NCBI RefSeq assembly: GCF_029893965.1
Contig: NZ_JARXXP010000012.1
Coordinates: 116,071 to 180,070 of the forward strand
Direction of reading: 5' to 3'
DNA length: 64,000 nt
Source of the DNA: Paenibacillus sp. PastM-3
GTDB lineage: Bacteria > Bacillota > Bacilli > Paenibacillales > Paenibacillaceae
Positions 1 to 8,056 of the stretch are shown in pieces. Each line of letters opens with the position of its first letter. The first letter of the stretch is position 1. A program made the position numbers and the translations under genes. The notes beneath the pieces are model-generated. The model was given only the letters and a program-made list of their open reading frames with translations. It was not told the origin of the DNA and did no database searches.

Positions 1-138
1 TGCGGAGAATGCTATCTCAGACCGTTCGCCATGGTTGACGGTGAGATCATTGAAGCCGATTCCCCGGAGGAGCTGGAGCAGGCCATTGAGGCTGCCATCA
101 AGGAACAGGAGGCCTGGGACAGCCTCGAAATCGACTAA
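1..138 (+). CDS. YuzB-family (DUF1450) protein, C-terminal part
   Basis: The window opens inside a reading frame of 45 codons that runs in frame from base 1 to a TAA at 136-138. It starts with a CGEC dithiol-like motif followed by PFAMVDGEIIEA and an acidic helix rich in Glu and Ala. This arrangement (CxxC, then a PFALVNGE-like strand, then a helix) matches the C-terminal half of the small YuzB/DUF1450 proteins of Bacillales, whose biochemical role is unknown. In B. subtilis yuzB lies next to yutJ, and a YutJ homologue is the next gene here on the opposite strand, which supports the call. The N-terminus is outside the window. Confidence 0.75.
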   Translation, partial: CGECYLRPFAMVDGEIIEADSPEELEQAIEAAIKEQEAWDSLEID

Positions 139-155
139 GCGGCCTGGCAGTCAGC

Positions 156-1217
156 TTAGCCGAAGTGCCGCTTGGACATCCAGAGCACACCGCTCTTGAG
201 CAGGCGGGGAACCCGTCCCATTACAGAGCGGCGGCCCATCAGGCCGAACCCGGCATTCTTGCCCAGCGAGCCCAGTGTTCCCTTCAGCTTAATGGCTTGC
301 AGTCTGGGGGTATCCCCCCGCCAGAGTGAACGGAGCACGTCTGCCACCTGTTCTCCCTGCGCGCCTGCAGCCTGTGCGCTCGGTGCAAATGGCAGGCTGG
401 CGCAGTCACCGATCACGTATACCTCAGGATAATCAGCCAGGTTGGAGTACGGGCCGACAATAAGCCGTCCGCTGCGGTCTTTAGGCAGCTCCAGCTGCTG
501 CACCACCTTGACCGGCTGGATGCCTGCAGTCCATACCGTTACATCCGCTGCAATCGCCTGGGTGCCGTTAAAGACGGCATCCTTTTCGACGTGGGACACC
601 GAGATCTGCCCCAGCGTCTTAACCTGGTGCTCGCTGAACCATTCCTCTACATACCGGGACAGCTTGGCCGGAAAAGCGGACAGAACACGCTCCCCGCGGT
701 CCAGAATGCTGATGTTCAGATCCGGACGGCTCTCGCGTAGCTCTGCAGCGATTTCAACCCCGCTCAGTCCTCCGCCCACGATACTGACTGTTCCGTAAGG
801 CTTGATATCATTCAGGCGGCGGTAGGTTTCACGGGTGGCGGAGAAGCTCTGGATGCTGCAGGTATACTCCTCTGCTCCCGGGATACCATGGTAATTATCC
901 GTGCACCCGAGGGCAATTGCCAGAATATCATAGGGAAGCGGCTCTCCTGATTCCAGGAAGACCAGCCGGTTGTCCAGATCAATCGAGCTGACCTCCCCGT
1001 AGCGTACAGTCAGGCGCGGATGAACCGGGAATTGGACTCGCAGATGATAGTCGTTCACAGTACCTGCGGCAAGCGCATAATATTCGGTCTTGATTCCCTG
1101 ATAAGGCATCCGGTCAATCAAAACAATCTCCACATCGTGGGGCAGATGGTGGCCCAGCAATTCCTGGATCAGGGCAAGGCCGCCGTAGCCGCCGCCAAGG
1201 ACAAGTAGTGTTCTCAT
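156..1217 (-). CDS. yutJ: YutJ-like NAD(P)/FAD-dependent oxidoreductase (NDH-2 family)
   Basis: The 353-residue protein belongs to the type II NADH dehydrogenase/pyridine nucleotide-disulfide oxidoreductase family. An FAD-binding Rossmann motif GGGYGG lies at residues 8-13, an NAD-binding VGGGLSGVE motif near the middle, and the YVIGDCA motif that contacts FAD near the C-terminus. The C-terminus has basic and hydrophobic residues (LLKSGVLWMSKRHFG) that could act as a peripheral membrane anchor. NDH-2-type enzymes pass electrons from NADH to quinone at the inner face of the membrane; YutJ itself has no firmly assigned substrate. The ATG at 1217 is preceded by AAAGGAAG. It lies between yuzB and the menaquinone gene mqnE, a respiratory context. 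Confidence 0.85.
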   Translation of the reverse strand: MRTLLVLGGGYGGLALIQELLGHHLPHDVEIVLIDRMPYQGIKTEYYALAAGTVNDYHLRVQFPVHPRLTVRYGEVSSIDLDNRLVFLESGEPLPYDILAIALGCTDNYHGIPGAEEYTCSIQSFSATRETYRRLNDIKPYGTVSIVGGGLSGVEIAAELRESRPDLNISILDRGERVLSAFPAKLSRYVEEWFSEHQVKTLGQISVSHVEKDAVFNGTQAIAADVTVWTAGIQPVKVVQQLELPKDRSGRLIVGPYSNLADYPEVYVIGDCASLPFAPSAQAAGAQGEQVADVLRSLWRGDTPRLQAIKLKGTLGSLGKNAGFGLMGRRSVMGRVPRLLKSGVLWMSKRHFG

Positions 1218-1246
1218 GGGACCAGTCTTCCTTTCACATATGGCTA

Positions 1247-2353
1247 CTATTCGTACACTTTAATTTCGTTGTAGAAGGTATCCCGTTCAACCGGAATACG
1301 GCCCGCGCCTTTGACCAGCCAGATCAGCTCTTCACGGGTCATACCCTCCGGCGTCAATGCTCCGGCGGCGTGGCTGATCCGCTCCTTCAGGATCGTTCCG
1401 TGCACATCGGATGCGCCGAAGCTCATGGCAACCTGGGTCAGCTGCACACCTATATTAATGAAGTAAGCCTTGATATGGTCAAAATTATCGAGCATCAGCC
1501 GGCTGACTGCAATGGTCTTGAGATCCTCGTAAGCAGAGTTGCGGCGCATAATACCGGCATTGCGGTTCTTCGGCTGCATGGACAGCGGAATGAACACCAT
1601 GAAGCCGTTCGTTTCGTCCTGCAGCTCGCGGATCTGCAGCATATGGCGGATGCGGTCCTCCCGGGATTCAATCGAGCCGTACAGCATCGTAGTGTGTGTT
1701 CTCATGCCCATTTTGTGGGCGGTCCGGTGAACCTCCAGATATTCTTCAACATTCGCTTTATCGACCCGCATTTTTTTGCGGTATTGGTCAGACAGGATTT
1801 CCGCTCCCCCGCCGGTCAGCGACTTTAGCCCTGCCGCGCGCAGCTGTTCCAGCACCTCGCGGATGCTGAGTCCGCTGATGCGGGTGAAGAAATCAATCTC
1901 TGCTGCTGTATAAGCCTTGAGCGTTACCTCAGGGAACCGTTCGTTCAGCGCTTTGAGTGAATCAACGTAATACTGGAAGGGCACCTTATCATTATGGCCG
2001 CCGACAATGTGGAATTCGCGGACGCCCGGATGAATATGCTGTTCGACATATTGCACCATTTCCGGACCGGACAGGGTGTAGGCCCCTTCTTCGCCGTCGT
2101 CTTTGCGGAAATTGCAGAATGCGCAACGGGATTCGCAGACATTGGTGAAATACAGGCTCATATTTTCGATAAAATAAACCTTTTTCCCGTTTTTACGCAG
2201 ATTAACCTCATTGGCGAGTTGACCGATCGTGAGCAAATCATCGCTTTCATATAAATAAACGCCATCTTCCAGATTTAACCGTTCTCCGCCGCGAACCTTC
2301 TCAATAATATGCGCCATTCTGGCATCGGTGTGTGGGGTTATAAGTGTAGACAT
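1247..2353 (-). CDS. mqnE: Aminofutalosine synthase MqnE (menaquinone synthesis)
   Basis: The 368-residue protein is a radical SAM enzyme. The cluster-binding CX3CX2C is CESRCAFC with cysteines at residues 73, 77 and 80, followed by the NFRKDDGEEGAY segment typical of the MqnE/MqnC branch. Further motifs are HIVGGHNDKVPFQYY, AYTAAEIDF, LTGGGAEILSD and the late SFGASDVHGT. MqnE joins 3-[(1-carboxyvinyl)oxy]benzoate to SAM, giving 6-amino-6-deoxyfutalosine in the futalosine route to menaquinone. MqnC has similar motifs; the GGGAEI context and length favour MqnE. The start ATG follows AGGAGG with 7-bp spacing. It is transcribed in the same direction as yutJ, 29 bp upstream of it, so both may be co-transcribed. 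Menaquinone is the quinone used by the NADH and succinate dehydrogenases in this window. Confidence 0.9.
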   Translation of the reverse strand: MSTLITPHTDARMAHIIEKVRGGERLNLEDGVYLYESDDLLTIGQLANEVNLRKNGKKVYFIENMSLYFTNVCESRCAFCNFRKDDGEEGAYTLSGPEMVQYVEQHIHPGVREFHIVGGHNDKVPFQYYVDSLKALNERFPEVTLKAYTAAEIDFFTRISGLSIREVLEQLRAAGLKSLTGGGAEILSDQYRKKMRVDKANVEEYLEVHRTAHKMGMRTHTTMLYGSIESREDRIRHMLQIRELQDETNGFMVFIPLSMQPKNRNAGIMRRNSAYEDLKTIAVSRLMLDNFDHIKAYFINIGVQLTQVAMSFGASDVHGTILKERISHAAGALTPEGMTREELIWLVKGAGRIPVERDTFYNEIKVYE

Positions 2354-2620
2354 ATGAATTCCTCCTGAAGGTTAGACTTTCTGAACCGGCGGTTCATGAA
2401 CATAAATAAAGAGGCAACCAGCCTCCGTGACAAATTTCCGAATTTTACAGATCATCGCTTAACCTATTATAAACCTCTCTCCAAAGGTGAGCAACCGCGG
2501 CGGCAGCAGTATAGTTATGACTTGAGCGAAGGGGCGGAGTGGAGTATACTGAATTTTATATAGAGTATAACTTTTAGCCGGAAGGCTTGTGACATCATAT
2601 ATCTTTTAGGAGGCTAGACC

Positions 2621-2980
2621 ATGATCACAATCAGTGAAACAGCTGCAGGGCAGCTGAAGGTAATGCTGGCAGAACAGGAAGTACCGAATATGTTTCTCCG
2701 TCTTGGCGTAACAGCTGGCGGCTGCAGCGGATTTTCTTACGCAATGGGCTTTGACGATAACGAGACCGAGCAGGATGTCTACATGGATGTTGAAGGGCTC
2801 AAGGTAGTAGTCAGCAAGGACGATATCCGTTATCTGAACGGACTCGAGATCGATTTCGAAGAATCCGGCATGACGGGCGGGTTCACGATTCATAATCCGA
2901 ACGCGAGTGTTACCTGCGGCTGCGGTTCATCGTTCCGTACGAAGGAAGAAGCGGGGAATCCGAGCGCGGAGCCTTGCTAA
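2621..2980 (+). CDS. IscA/ErpA-type iron-sulfur carrier (YutM-like)
   Basis: The 119-residue protein has the HesB/IscA fold signature: one cysteine in the early GGCSGF motif (about residue 37) and the C-terminal CGCGSSF pair (about residues 104-106), the three conserved cysteines that hold iron or a [2Fe-2S]/[4Fe-4S] cluster for delivery to apo-proteins. Its size is normal for A-type carriers, with a short extra tail ending in a Cys (NPSAEPC). The ATG follows TTTTAGGAGG at a good distance. In B. subtilis the homologue YutM sits in the same yuzB/yutJ neighbourhood. It probably serves cluster enzymes such as MqnE and SdhB. A rho-independent terminator follows. Confidence 0.88.
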   Translation: MITISETAAGQLKVMLAEQEVPNMFLRLGVTAGGCSGFSYAMGFDDNETEQDVYMDVEGLKVVVSKDDIRYLNGLEIDFEESGMTGGFTIHNPNASVTCGCGSSFRTKEEAGNPSAEPC

Positions 2981-3028
2981 GCAAGGTATAAGAAGCCGAA
3001 TAGCTTTAACACAATAATCTACAATCAG

Positions 3029-3078
3029 AACCTCTTGGAATGTGTACATTGCAGAATACACTTTCAGGAGGTTTTTTA
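3029..3078 (+). terminator. Rho-independent terminator after the IscA-type gene
   Basis: AACCTC at the left pairs with GAGGTT at the right, with an inner TGTGTA/TACAC pairing, followed directly by a T-rich run (TTTTTTATTTT). It separates the carrier gene from the hypothetical gene at 3100. Confidence 0.75.
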
Positions 3079-3099
3079 TTTTAAGGAGGAGATATAACG

Positions 3100-3705
3100 A
3101 TGAGAATGCTGCCCTATGAACGGCCGACTGAGCACTATGATGAACGGATTATTGAATTGGATGAGCAAATATGTTCGTTGATCCGGCAGCGGAAGGAAGC
3201 TTCAGACAATAATCCAGGTTTTCCGCCGTTTGAGCGGATTGCTGAGTGGGCCAGACGTTATGGACTCCACGATGCGTTTCTGAAATCCTTGTTTGGCACT
3301 ATGCTGAACGAGGAGCATTTCCGGCCTATGGTTGAACCTTTAGATTTCAGAAAACATATTCCCGTCCTGAGGTCAGTGGAGCAGAGGGAGCGTTTCTACA
3401 CGCTGACTTCTATCCGTCAATACAGTAATGCCAGTGTAATTATCCTTAATATAGACTGGGAGGCCCCGGAGCAGACATTCGAGCGTCATGAGATCAGACA
3501 GCATTACAGCTACGAGCTGTTTATAGCGGAGGGGTATGACTGCCGGATGATGAACGGCGGTAGCAGATCGGATCACGCCTCCTACAGATTTGTGGTGTCA
3601 CCGCCGTTGCCTGATGATCTGTCAGGAGTAGTATTCAGGTTTCAAGAAAGCAGTGGCCCGTTTGATAAAATGGAGGCGGGTGAAGAGGTTGTTTTTAAGA
3701 TATAA
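3100..3705 (+). CDS. Hypothetical protein with chorismate-mutase-like N-terminal helix
   Basis: The 201-residue soluble protein starts at an ATG preceded by AAGGAGGAG. I do not recognise it as a named family. Residues about 15-34 (ERIIELDEQICSLIRQRKEA) resemble the first helix of type II chorismate mutases (acidic Asp at a turn, Arg-rich end). The rest does not follow a chorismate mutase; it is a mixed alpha/beta region with many aromatic residues and a C-terminal beta-rich part (YRFVVSPPLPDDLSGVVFRF). No signal peptide or membrane segment is visible. The resemblance of the first helix may be chance. The gene stands alone between a terminator and a repeat-bearing intergenic region. Confidence 0.7.
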   Translation: MRMLPYERPTEHYDERIIELDEQICSLIRQRKEASDNNPGFPPFERIAEWARRYGLHDAFLKSLFGTMLNEEHFRPMVEPLDFRKHIPVLRSVEQRERFYTLTSIRQYSNASVIILNIDWEAPEQTFERHEIRQHYSYELFIAEGYDCRMMNGGSRSDHASYRFVVSPPLPDDLSGVVFRFQESSGPFDKMEAGEEVVFKI

Positions 3706-4001
3706 GCAAGGCTGAGGATTGCCGGTCTGCGGTTTCCTTGTGCGGCAAAAAGCTGGCTGCAGATTTTAACGGACCGTAGCGGTCTTAATTTCCTGACCAT
3801 AAGGTATTACACCGGGCTAACGGACCGTATTGCTTTTACTACCGGAAAATGACGCTTATCGGGACCTGTTCTATGTAAATAAAGGCGCTGCAGTCCGTTA
3901 GCCTGGCAAAATAGCCATTTTGGCGGAAATAGGATCATCTGGGTCCGTTAGCCGAAATCCGGCGGTTATGCAGCTACTGTACAACTCAGGGAGATGATGA
4001 G
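3706..4001. repeat. Intergenic region with degenerate GTCCGTTAGC-type repeats
   Basis: This gene-free stretch contains the 10-mer GTCCGTTAGC twice (about 3891 and 3945) and its inverted form GCTAACGGAC (about 3817) with a related AACGGACCGTA near 3769. The spacing is irregular, about 50-75 bp. The core therefore occurs in both orientations and could fold into stem-loops in a transcript. No open frame with a ribosome site is visible. It looks like a decayed intergenic repeat family rather than a gene. Confidence 0.5.
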
Positions 4002-4451
4002 ATGCTGACATTCAGGTACTTTAAGCGAAGCAAGGCCCGTAAGGAGCTGATGGAGCTGCAGAGAGATTTGCTTTTTTATGAGCCTCTCTATCTAGCGGTA
4101 CATCCATTCCATGAATGGTTCAAAGAAAAATGGGAGCTGTTGCGTGCCAGGAGTAAAATGAAGCTGGAAACTGATTTTGACCTCTACAGAGAAGTGATAT
4201 TGCATATCCCGCTGCATTTGAAGGTGTTTAAGCAGGTTATTAGGGATTACGGGGATAAGGCAGACACCAGTTATTTTGAAGAAACAATCGAATATATAGA
4301 ACATTTGCTGGATACAGGCGATGAAAAACATCATTTTATGATTTTATTTGATCAAATGCAGATATTTGAGCGGGCGGAGTTTTATTTATATTTGAAAAAA
4401 AGGGAAGCAGAGCTGCAAACCCTATTGGGCATTAAAGGGGATGAAAACTAA
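4002..4451 (+). CDS. Hypothetical helical protein
   Basis: The 149-residue protein begins at an ATG preceded by GGGAGATGATGAG. It is strongly basic at the start (RYFKRSKARKELMELQRD) and then largely amphipathic helix with many Lys, Glu and aromatic residues. No membrane segment, signal peptide or catalytic motif is visible. I do not recognise the family. Its codon use resembles an ordinary gene but is slightly richer in A/T than the backbone. Its stop lies 17 bp from the 3' end of the convergent Gfo/Idh pseudogene. Confidence 0.65.
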   Translation: MLTFRYFKRSKARKELMELQRDLLFYEPLYLAVHPFHEWFKEKWELLRARSKMKLETDFDLYREVILHIPLHLKVFKQVIRDYGDKADTSYFEETIEYIEHLLDTGDEKHHFMILFDQMQIFERAEFYLYLKKREAELQTLLGIKGDEN

Positions 4452-4467
4452 TGATTATTTAGGGGCG

Positions 4468-5134
4468 TCAGCGCTCGTAATCGTTCTTTACCAGTTCATC
4501 CATAACACGGCTGGTGCGGGTAGCGGTTAGGCCCGTGCTTAGAGCGGTACCGTGTCCAAGAAGCTTGTCGGTAATGGACTGGATCAGCGGCTCCCAGGCT
4601 GGAGGCATGTCCATCCGCATCCTTGACCGGGCCGAGCAGGAAATCCAGCAAATCTAGGGCATGGCTGCCCAGGTCCATAAACAGGCCGCCGCCTGAAATG
4701 GCTGGATTTAACCGCCAGTAATGCCCGTCTACAGCTTTGAGCGGTTTGGTCATATGCAGAGTGCGGACAAACCGGGGTTCGCCGATTGCACCCGAATTCA
4801 GCCACTCCTTAACCTTGCGAAAACGCGGTAGTCCTCTACGGTAATAAGCCACATACAGCGGAACACCGGCCTTCTCGCAGGCAGCCAGCATGGTCTCGCA
4901 CTCTGAAGTGTCAAGACCCATGGCTTCTCGACATAGACGGGTTTACCGGCCCTTGCCGCAGCCAGTGTGTATTCCTTATGCGTAGAGGGCGGTGTGGCTA
5001 TATACACGGCGTCGACGCCGGGATGGGCGATCAGCTCAGATGCACTAGAATACCAGCGGGACACGCCGTGCCGCCGTGAATAATCTGCGCATGACAGCAA
5101 CAAGCTGGGAGCCTTCCGCCTTCTGGAGGCCCGG
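4468..5134 (-). pseudogene. Broken Gfo/Idh/MocA-family oxidoreductase
   Basis: Pieces of one NAD(P)-dependent Gfo/Idh/MocA oxidoreductase appear in order on the minus strand but in different frames. A segment reading GLQKAEGSQLVAVMRR (about 5133-5085) is followed by a jump into YSRRHGVSRWYSSASELIAHPGVDAVYIATPPSTHKE-type sequence carrying the conserved EKPW motif (about 4920). Frame then shifts to a piece with VAYYRRGLPRF and GGGLFMDLGSHALDLLDFLLGP. A last shift and deletion leads to a C-terminal tail ending VMDELVKNDYER and TGA at 4468. The first strand with the GxGxxG nucleotide site is missing, and roughly a third of the C-terminal domain is deleted. At least three lesions make this a clear pseudogene. 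Intact relatives oxidise sugars or inositols. Confidence 0.88.
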
Positions 5135-5278
5135 CAACTAAGGCTGACCTCCTGATACAGGTAATATAAATAAATAGTATATATAGTAGAAAAAGTTTTT
5201 GAGCGGATTAACCAGTCTATCTGCACAAGCCATCCGCCGGATTTTTCATAGAGTATATAGTGTTCTCTTAGCAGCAGG

Positions 5279-5491
5279 TTAAGCGGGGATAATGAATTTG
5301 AAGTTGATCATAAATACAATCAGGGCTGCGGCAAAAAGGGAAAAAGCAATACAGCCAGCCCCCAGAATCCGGCGGCGGTCGCGGATAAATCTGATGCCGA
5401 GTGCACAGACAAGGATAGTAGTACCTGCCAGAACGACAGACATGCCGACCATTGCGAACCAGTACAATACCTCGAATAATTGAGCCATCAT
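5279..5491 (-). CDS. Small two-helix membrane protein
   Basis: The frame encodes about 70 residues (MMAQLFEVLYWFAMVG...). The tandem ATGs at 5491 and 5488 lie just downstream of GAGAGGGGG, so either can start it. Two hydrophobic segments (about residues 8-32 and 43-65) flank a basic turn RFIRDRRR, which suggests a hairpin with the loop in the cytoplasm. No family is recognised. Its neighbours are a pseudogene and the YheC/D gene, so context gives no function. Confidence 0.55.
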   Translation of the reverse strand: MMAQLFEVLYWFAMVGMSVVLAGTTILVCALGIRFIRDRRRILGAGCIAFSLFAAALIVFMINFKFIIPA

Positions 5492-5786
5492 GAAGCCCCC
5501 TCTCACATGGTAATAATACAGTTAATTATTAGGGATTTCCAGTGAAAAGGGCAGTCGGAAGCGGATGAATTTCAGATTTTGATACCAGTGAACTAATACT
5601 TGGGGCTTGGCCCGTACTGCGAATGTGTTTTTATCAAAGAATAGTACATATGCCACGGACATAAGGCCTGCAGCCATATGCCCTTTTTTGCTGTGAGCGG
5701 GCTTTACACGGACAATCATACAGGAGGGCGGCTCCTTTTTTGAGTAATCTATAGGGTAGGCTGGGATTGCGAAAGGAGAGGGGAAA

Positions 5787-6449
5787 ATGGCGGGAAGACA
5801 ACTGGCCAGCAAGTGGCTGAAAACCGAGGCGCTGCTCAGCGATTCACGGGTTGCCGGTTACATTCCGAGAACGAAAGGATATAACGCTGCCGGACTGTCA
5901 GCTATGCTGAAAGCGTATGGGAATGTTGTAATTAAGCCGATTGTAGGCGGCGGGGGGCATGGTGTGATAAAAGTGTTTCGGGACCGCCGGGGCTACGGGT
6001 TCACCTACAATCACAGCACCCGGGTATACGGCGATTTCGGATCGATGAAGCTCGCGCTTGACCGGGTGAAGCTGAGACGGCGCTATATGATCCAGCAGGG
6101 GATCTCGCTTGCCCGGATTGCCGGACGTCCGATCGACTACCGGGTTAAGGTTGTGAAAAACGGCGATCACTGGGAATTCCGATCCATGGTGGGAAGACTG
6201 GCGCGCCCGGGTTTGTTTGTCACCAATCTGTGTAAAGGCGGTACGATGATGAGCTGCCGGCATGGTCTGCGCCTTTCACTTCCAAGAATCAGTACGTCGG
6301 CCAAAAAAGCGGAAATGCGCCGGCTGACACATGTCTGCATCGAGCTGCTGGAAAGACATTTTCCGGGCATCGGCGAGCTGGGGTTTGACTATGCAGTTGA
6401 TCACCGGGGCAAGATCTGGATTCTGGAGGTAAATACAAGACCGAAGTAA
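5787..6449 (+). CDS. YheC/YheD-family endospore coat-associated protein (ATP-grasp)
   Basis: The 220-residue protein shows the features of the YheC/YheD family of spore coat-associated ATP-grasp-like proteins. It has the VVIKPIVGGGGHGV nucleotide-loop motif (about residues 47-60), the RPIDYRVKVVKN stretch, a GLFVTNLCKGG loop and the terminal IWILEVNTRP motif. Its start ATG follows GGAGAGGGGAAA. Most relatives are longer because they carry an extra N-terminal domain; this one is the shorter single-domain form and stops right after the NTRPK motif. Substrate and ligase activity are unproven for the family. The next gene is the sporulation checkpoint gene sda. Confidence 0.85.
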   Translation: MAGRQLASKWLKTEALLSDSRVAGYIPRTKGYNAAGLSAMLKAYGNVVIKPIVGGGGHGVIKVFRDRRGYGFTYNHSTRVYGDFGSMKLALDRVKLRRRYMIQQGISLARIAGRPIDYRVKVVKNGDHWEFRSMVGRLARPGLFVTNLCKGGTMMSCRHGLRLSLPRISTSAKKAEMRRLTHVCIELLERHFPGIGELGFDYAVDHRGKIWILEVNTRPK

Positions 6450-6468
6450 TTAACATTTTTTTTGGGAA

Positions 6469-6498
6469 TTGACGATAATGATAACTATAGGCTAAAAT
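6469..6498 (+). promoter_or_regulatory. Sigma-A-like promoter upstream of sda
   Basis: TTGACG (6469-6474) and TAAAAT (6493-6498) are separated by 18 bp and point toward sda. The putative transcript would have a leader of about 270 nt that carries the DnaA-box cluster, so a second, closer promoter near the boxes is also possible. Confidence 0.5.
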
Positions 6499-6599
6499 TG
6501 CGTTTAGCTATGTTGTTTATGAGGTAATATGAGGTGGAAAATTCTAATTTCTGTGAACATTTTGGATTTTTTTTACTAGCTGACCGTGTGGAAATCTCC

Positions 6600-6699
6600 T
6601 GTGCATAACTATTATCCCCATATTCCACTGTGTAGGAAATGGCTTTATTATCCTTACTAACAAATTATGCACAGGATTTCCACAGTAGCTTGTGGATAT
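6600..6699. promoter_or_regulatory. Cluster of DnaA boxes upstream of sda
   Basis: Two perfect matches to the DnaA box TTATNCACA are present: TTATGCACA at 6665-6673 and, on the minus strand, at 6600-6608. Two one-mismatch sites accompany them: TTATCCCCA at 6612-6620 and ATATCCACA (minus strand) at 6691-6699. The last lies about 77 bp before the sda start. In B. subtilis DnaA binds such boxes in front of sda and activates it when replication is active or perturbed. The same circuit is inferred here. Confidence 0.82.
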
Positions 6700-6775
6700 T
6701 AGGAACGCTTGTTCGATTTATGATAGTTTGCTATGATAGATTCAGATTCAAACAAAGGAAAGGTAGGTGAACGTT

Positions 6776-6919
6776 GTGGTTGAATTGTCGGATGAGATGC
6801 TGCTCGACTCTTACCAAAGAGCGATAGAGCTACAATTGGAGCATGATTTCATCGCTCTGTTGCTCGCTGAAATTCGCAAACGGAACTTACACTCTCCAGT
6901 ACATGCGGTTCTACACTAG
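6776..6919 (+). CDS. sda: Sporulation checkpoint kinase inhibitor Sda
   Basis: This 47-residue protein starts at a GTG preceded by GGAAAGGTAGGTG. Its sequence VELSDEMLLDSYQRAIEL...DFIALLLAEIRKRNL is that of Sda, a small helical hairpin with the conserved LSDE(L/M)L..SY start and the DFI..L..EI.(K/R)R second helix. Sda binds the dimerisation/phosphotransfer domain of sporulation histidine kinases such as KinA and blocks autophosphorylation, so that cells do not begin sporulation during active or damaged replication. The upstream DnaA boxes fit this role. The C-terminal residues after the second helix vary between species. Confidence 0.93.
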   Translation: MVELSDEMLLDSYQRAIELQLEHDFIALLLAEIRKRNLHSPVHAVLH

Positions 6920-6977
6920 GACACATTGATTTATTTTCTGCAGCAGCTGCTTTGACTAACCGCAAGCGGCACAAAAT

Positions 6978-7030
6978 AGGGTATCTTTTCAAGTTGAAGT
7001 GGAATCAACCTGAAAGGATACCCTTTTATT
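6978..7030. terminator. Bidirectional terminator between sda and yumC
   Basis: AGGGTATC at the left pairs with GATACCC at the right, with an inner GTTGA/TCAAC pairing, followed by TTTTATTTG on the plus strand. It sits between two convergent genes and probably serves both. Confidence 0.75.
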
Positions 7031-7054
7031 TGTTATAAAGATTACGGTTATGTG

Positions 7055-8056
7055 CTAAAGCTTGAGGTTGCTGCTGTGTCCCGGTGAGAGCTTGGCATCC
7101 GGATCAAGGTATACCTTGGCATTGTTGACAGCCGTAGGCGCTTCCCCGAATCCGACCGCGATCAGCTTTAGCTTGCCCGGGTAAGTAGTGATATCGCCGG
7201 CAGCGAAGATACCTGGAATATTTGTCTCCATGCGCGAGTCTACCACGATGGAATTGCTCTCGATCTTAATGCCCCAATCTGCAATCGGCCCCAGTGAGGA
7301 TACAAAGCCGAAGTTGACAATTACACTGTCCACTTCAATTTCCTGTGTCTCCTTGGTTTTGATGTGGGACAGGGTCACTTTGGTGATAAATTCTTCCCCG
7401 TGCAGCTCGGTAATCTCCGTAGGGGTAATCACATTTACCTTGGAAGCCATCAGCTGCTCCACACTATGCTCATGCGCGCGGAACTTGTCGCGGCGGTGAA
7501 TCAGCGTAACCTGCTCAGCGATCGGCTCAAGCATAAGGGCCCAGTCTACAGCGGAGTCTCCGCCGCCGCTGATCAGTACCTTCTTGCCCTGGAAAGCATT
7601 CAAATCACTCACAAAGTAATGCAGGTTGGCTTTCTCGAACCGGTGTGCTTCAGGAAGCTCCAGACGACGTGGTTCAAAGGCGCCAACACCCGCAGTAATA
7701 ATAACAGCCTTGCTGTGGTATTCCGCCTTGTCAGTAGTTGTTACGAAGTGGCGCTCGTCCCGCTTCTCAACAGATACAACCTTCTCTTCGAGGCAGATAT
7801 TGGACTGGAACAGATCCATTTGCCGGGACAGGTTGTCTACCAGCTCCTGTGCGGTGATTTTCGGGAAACCAGCCACATCATAGATATATTTTTCAGGATA
7901 GAGAGCGGCGAGCTGCCCCCCCAGCTGGGGCATGCTTTCAATAAGGGTTACCGACGCCTGGCGCATACCGCCGTAGAAGGCGGCAAACATGCCAGCAGGA
8001 CCGCCGCCTATAATTAACAGGTCGCTCATAGGAACGCCGGATTGCTCTAGTGTCAC
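7055..8056 (-). CDS. yumC: Ferredoxin/flavodoxin--NADP+ reductase, YumC type
   Basis: The 333-residue flavoprotein is a type 2 (thioredoxin-reductase-like) ferredoxin-NADP+ reductase. It has the FAD motif IIGGGPAGMFAAFYGG, the family hallmark QLGGQL..LYPEKYIYDVAGFP, an NADPH motif LISGGGDSAVDWA with HRRDKFRAHE, and the FAD-contacting FAAGDI near the C-terminus. It lacks the CxxC of thioredoxin reductase. It passes electrons between NADPH and ferredoxin or flavodoxin in the cytoplasm. The start is a GTG at 8056 placed downstream of CGGAGGTG; the internal ATG nine codons later has no ribosome site. It is divergent from the ndh gene, similar to the yumB/yumC neighbourhood of B. subtilis. Confidence 0.93.
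   Translation of the reverse strand: MTLEQSGVPMSDLLIIGGGPAGMFAAFYGGMRQASVTLIESMPQLGGQLAALYPEKYIYDVAGFPKITAQELVDNLSRQMDLFQSNICLEEKVVSVEKRDERHFVTTTDKAEYHSKAVIITAGVGAFEPRRLELPEAHRFEKANLHYFVSDLNAFQGKKVLISGGGDSAVDWALMLEPIAEQVTLIHRRDKFRAHEHSVEQLMASKVNVITPTEITELHGEEFITKVTLSHIKTKETQEIEVDSVIVNFGFVSSLGPIADWGIKIESNSIVVDSRMETNIPGIFAAGDITTYPGKLKLIAVGFGEAPTAVNNAKVYLDPDAKLSPGHSSNLKL

Noticed and set aside
5522..5719. 65-codon frame on the minus strand (MIVRVKPAHSKKGHMAAG...) between the small membrane protein and the YheC/D gene
   Set aside because: Its only GGAG lies about 15 bp from the ATG, no family is recognised and it stands alone; it remains possible but unsupported.
6469..6498. Fur box in the sda promoter (GATAATGATAACT)
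   Set aside because: It matches only about 10 of 13 consensus bases and lacks the second half-site.
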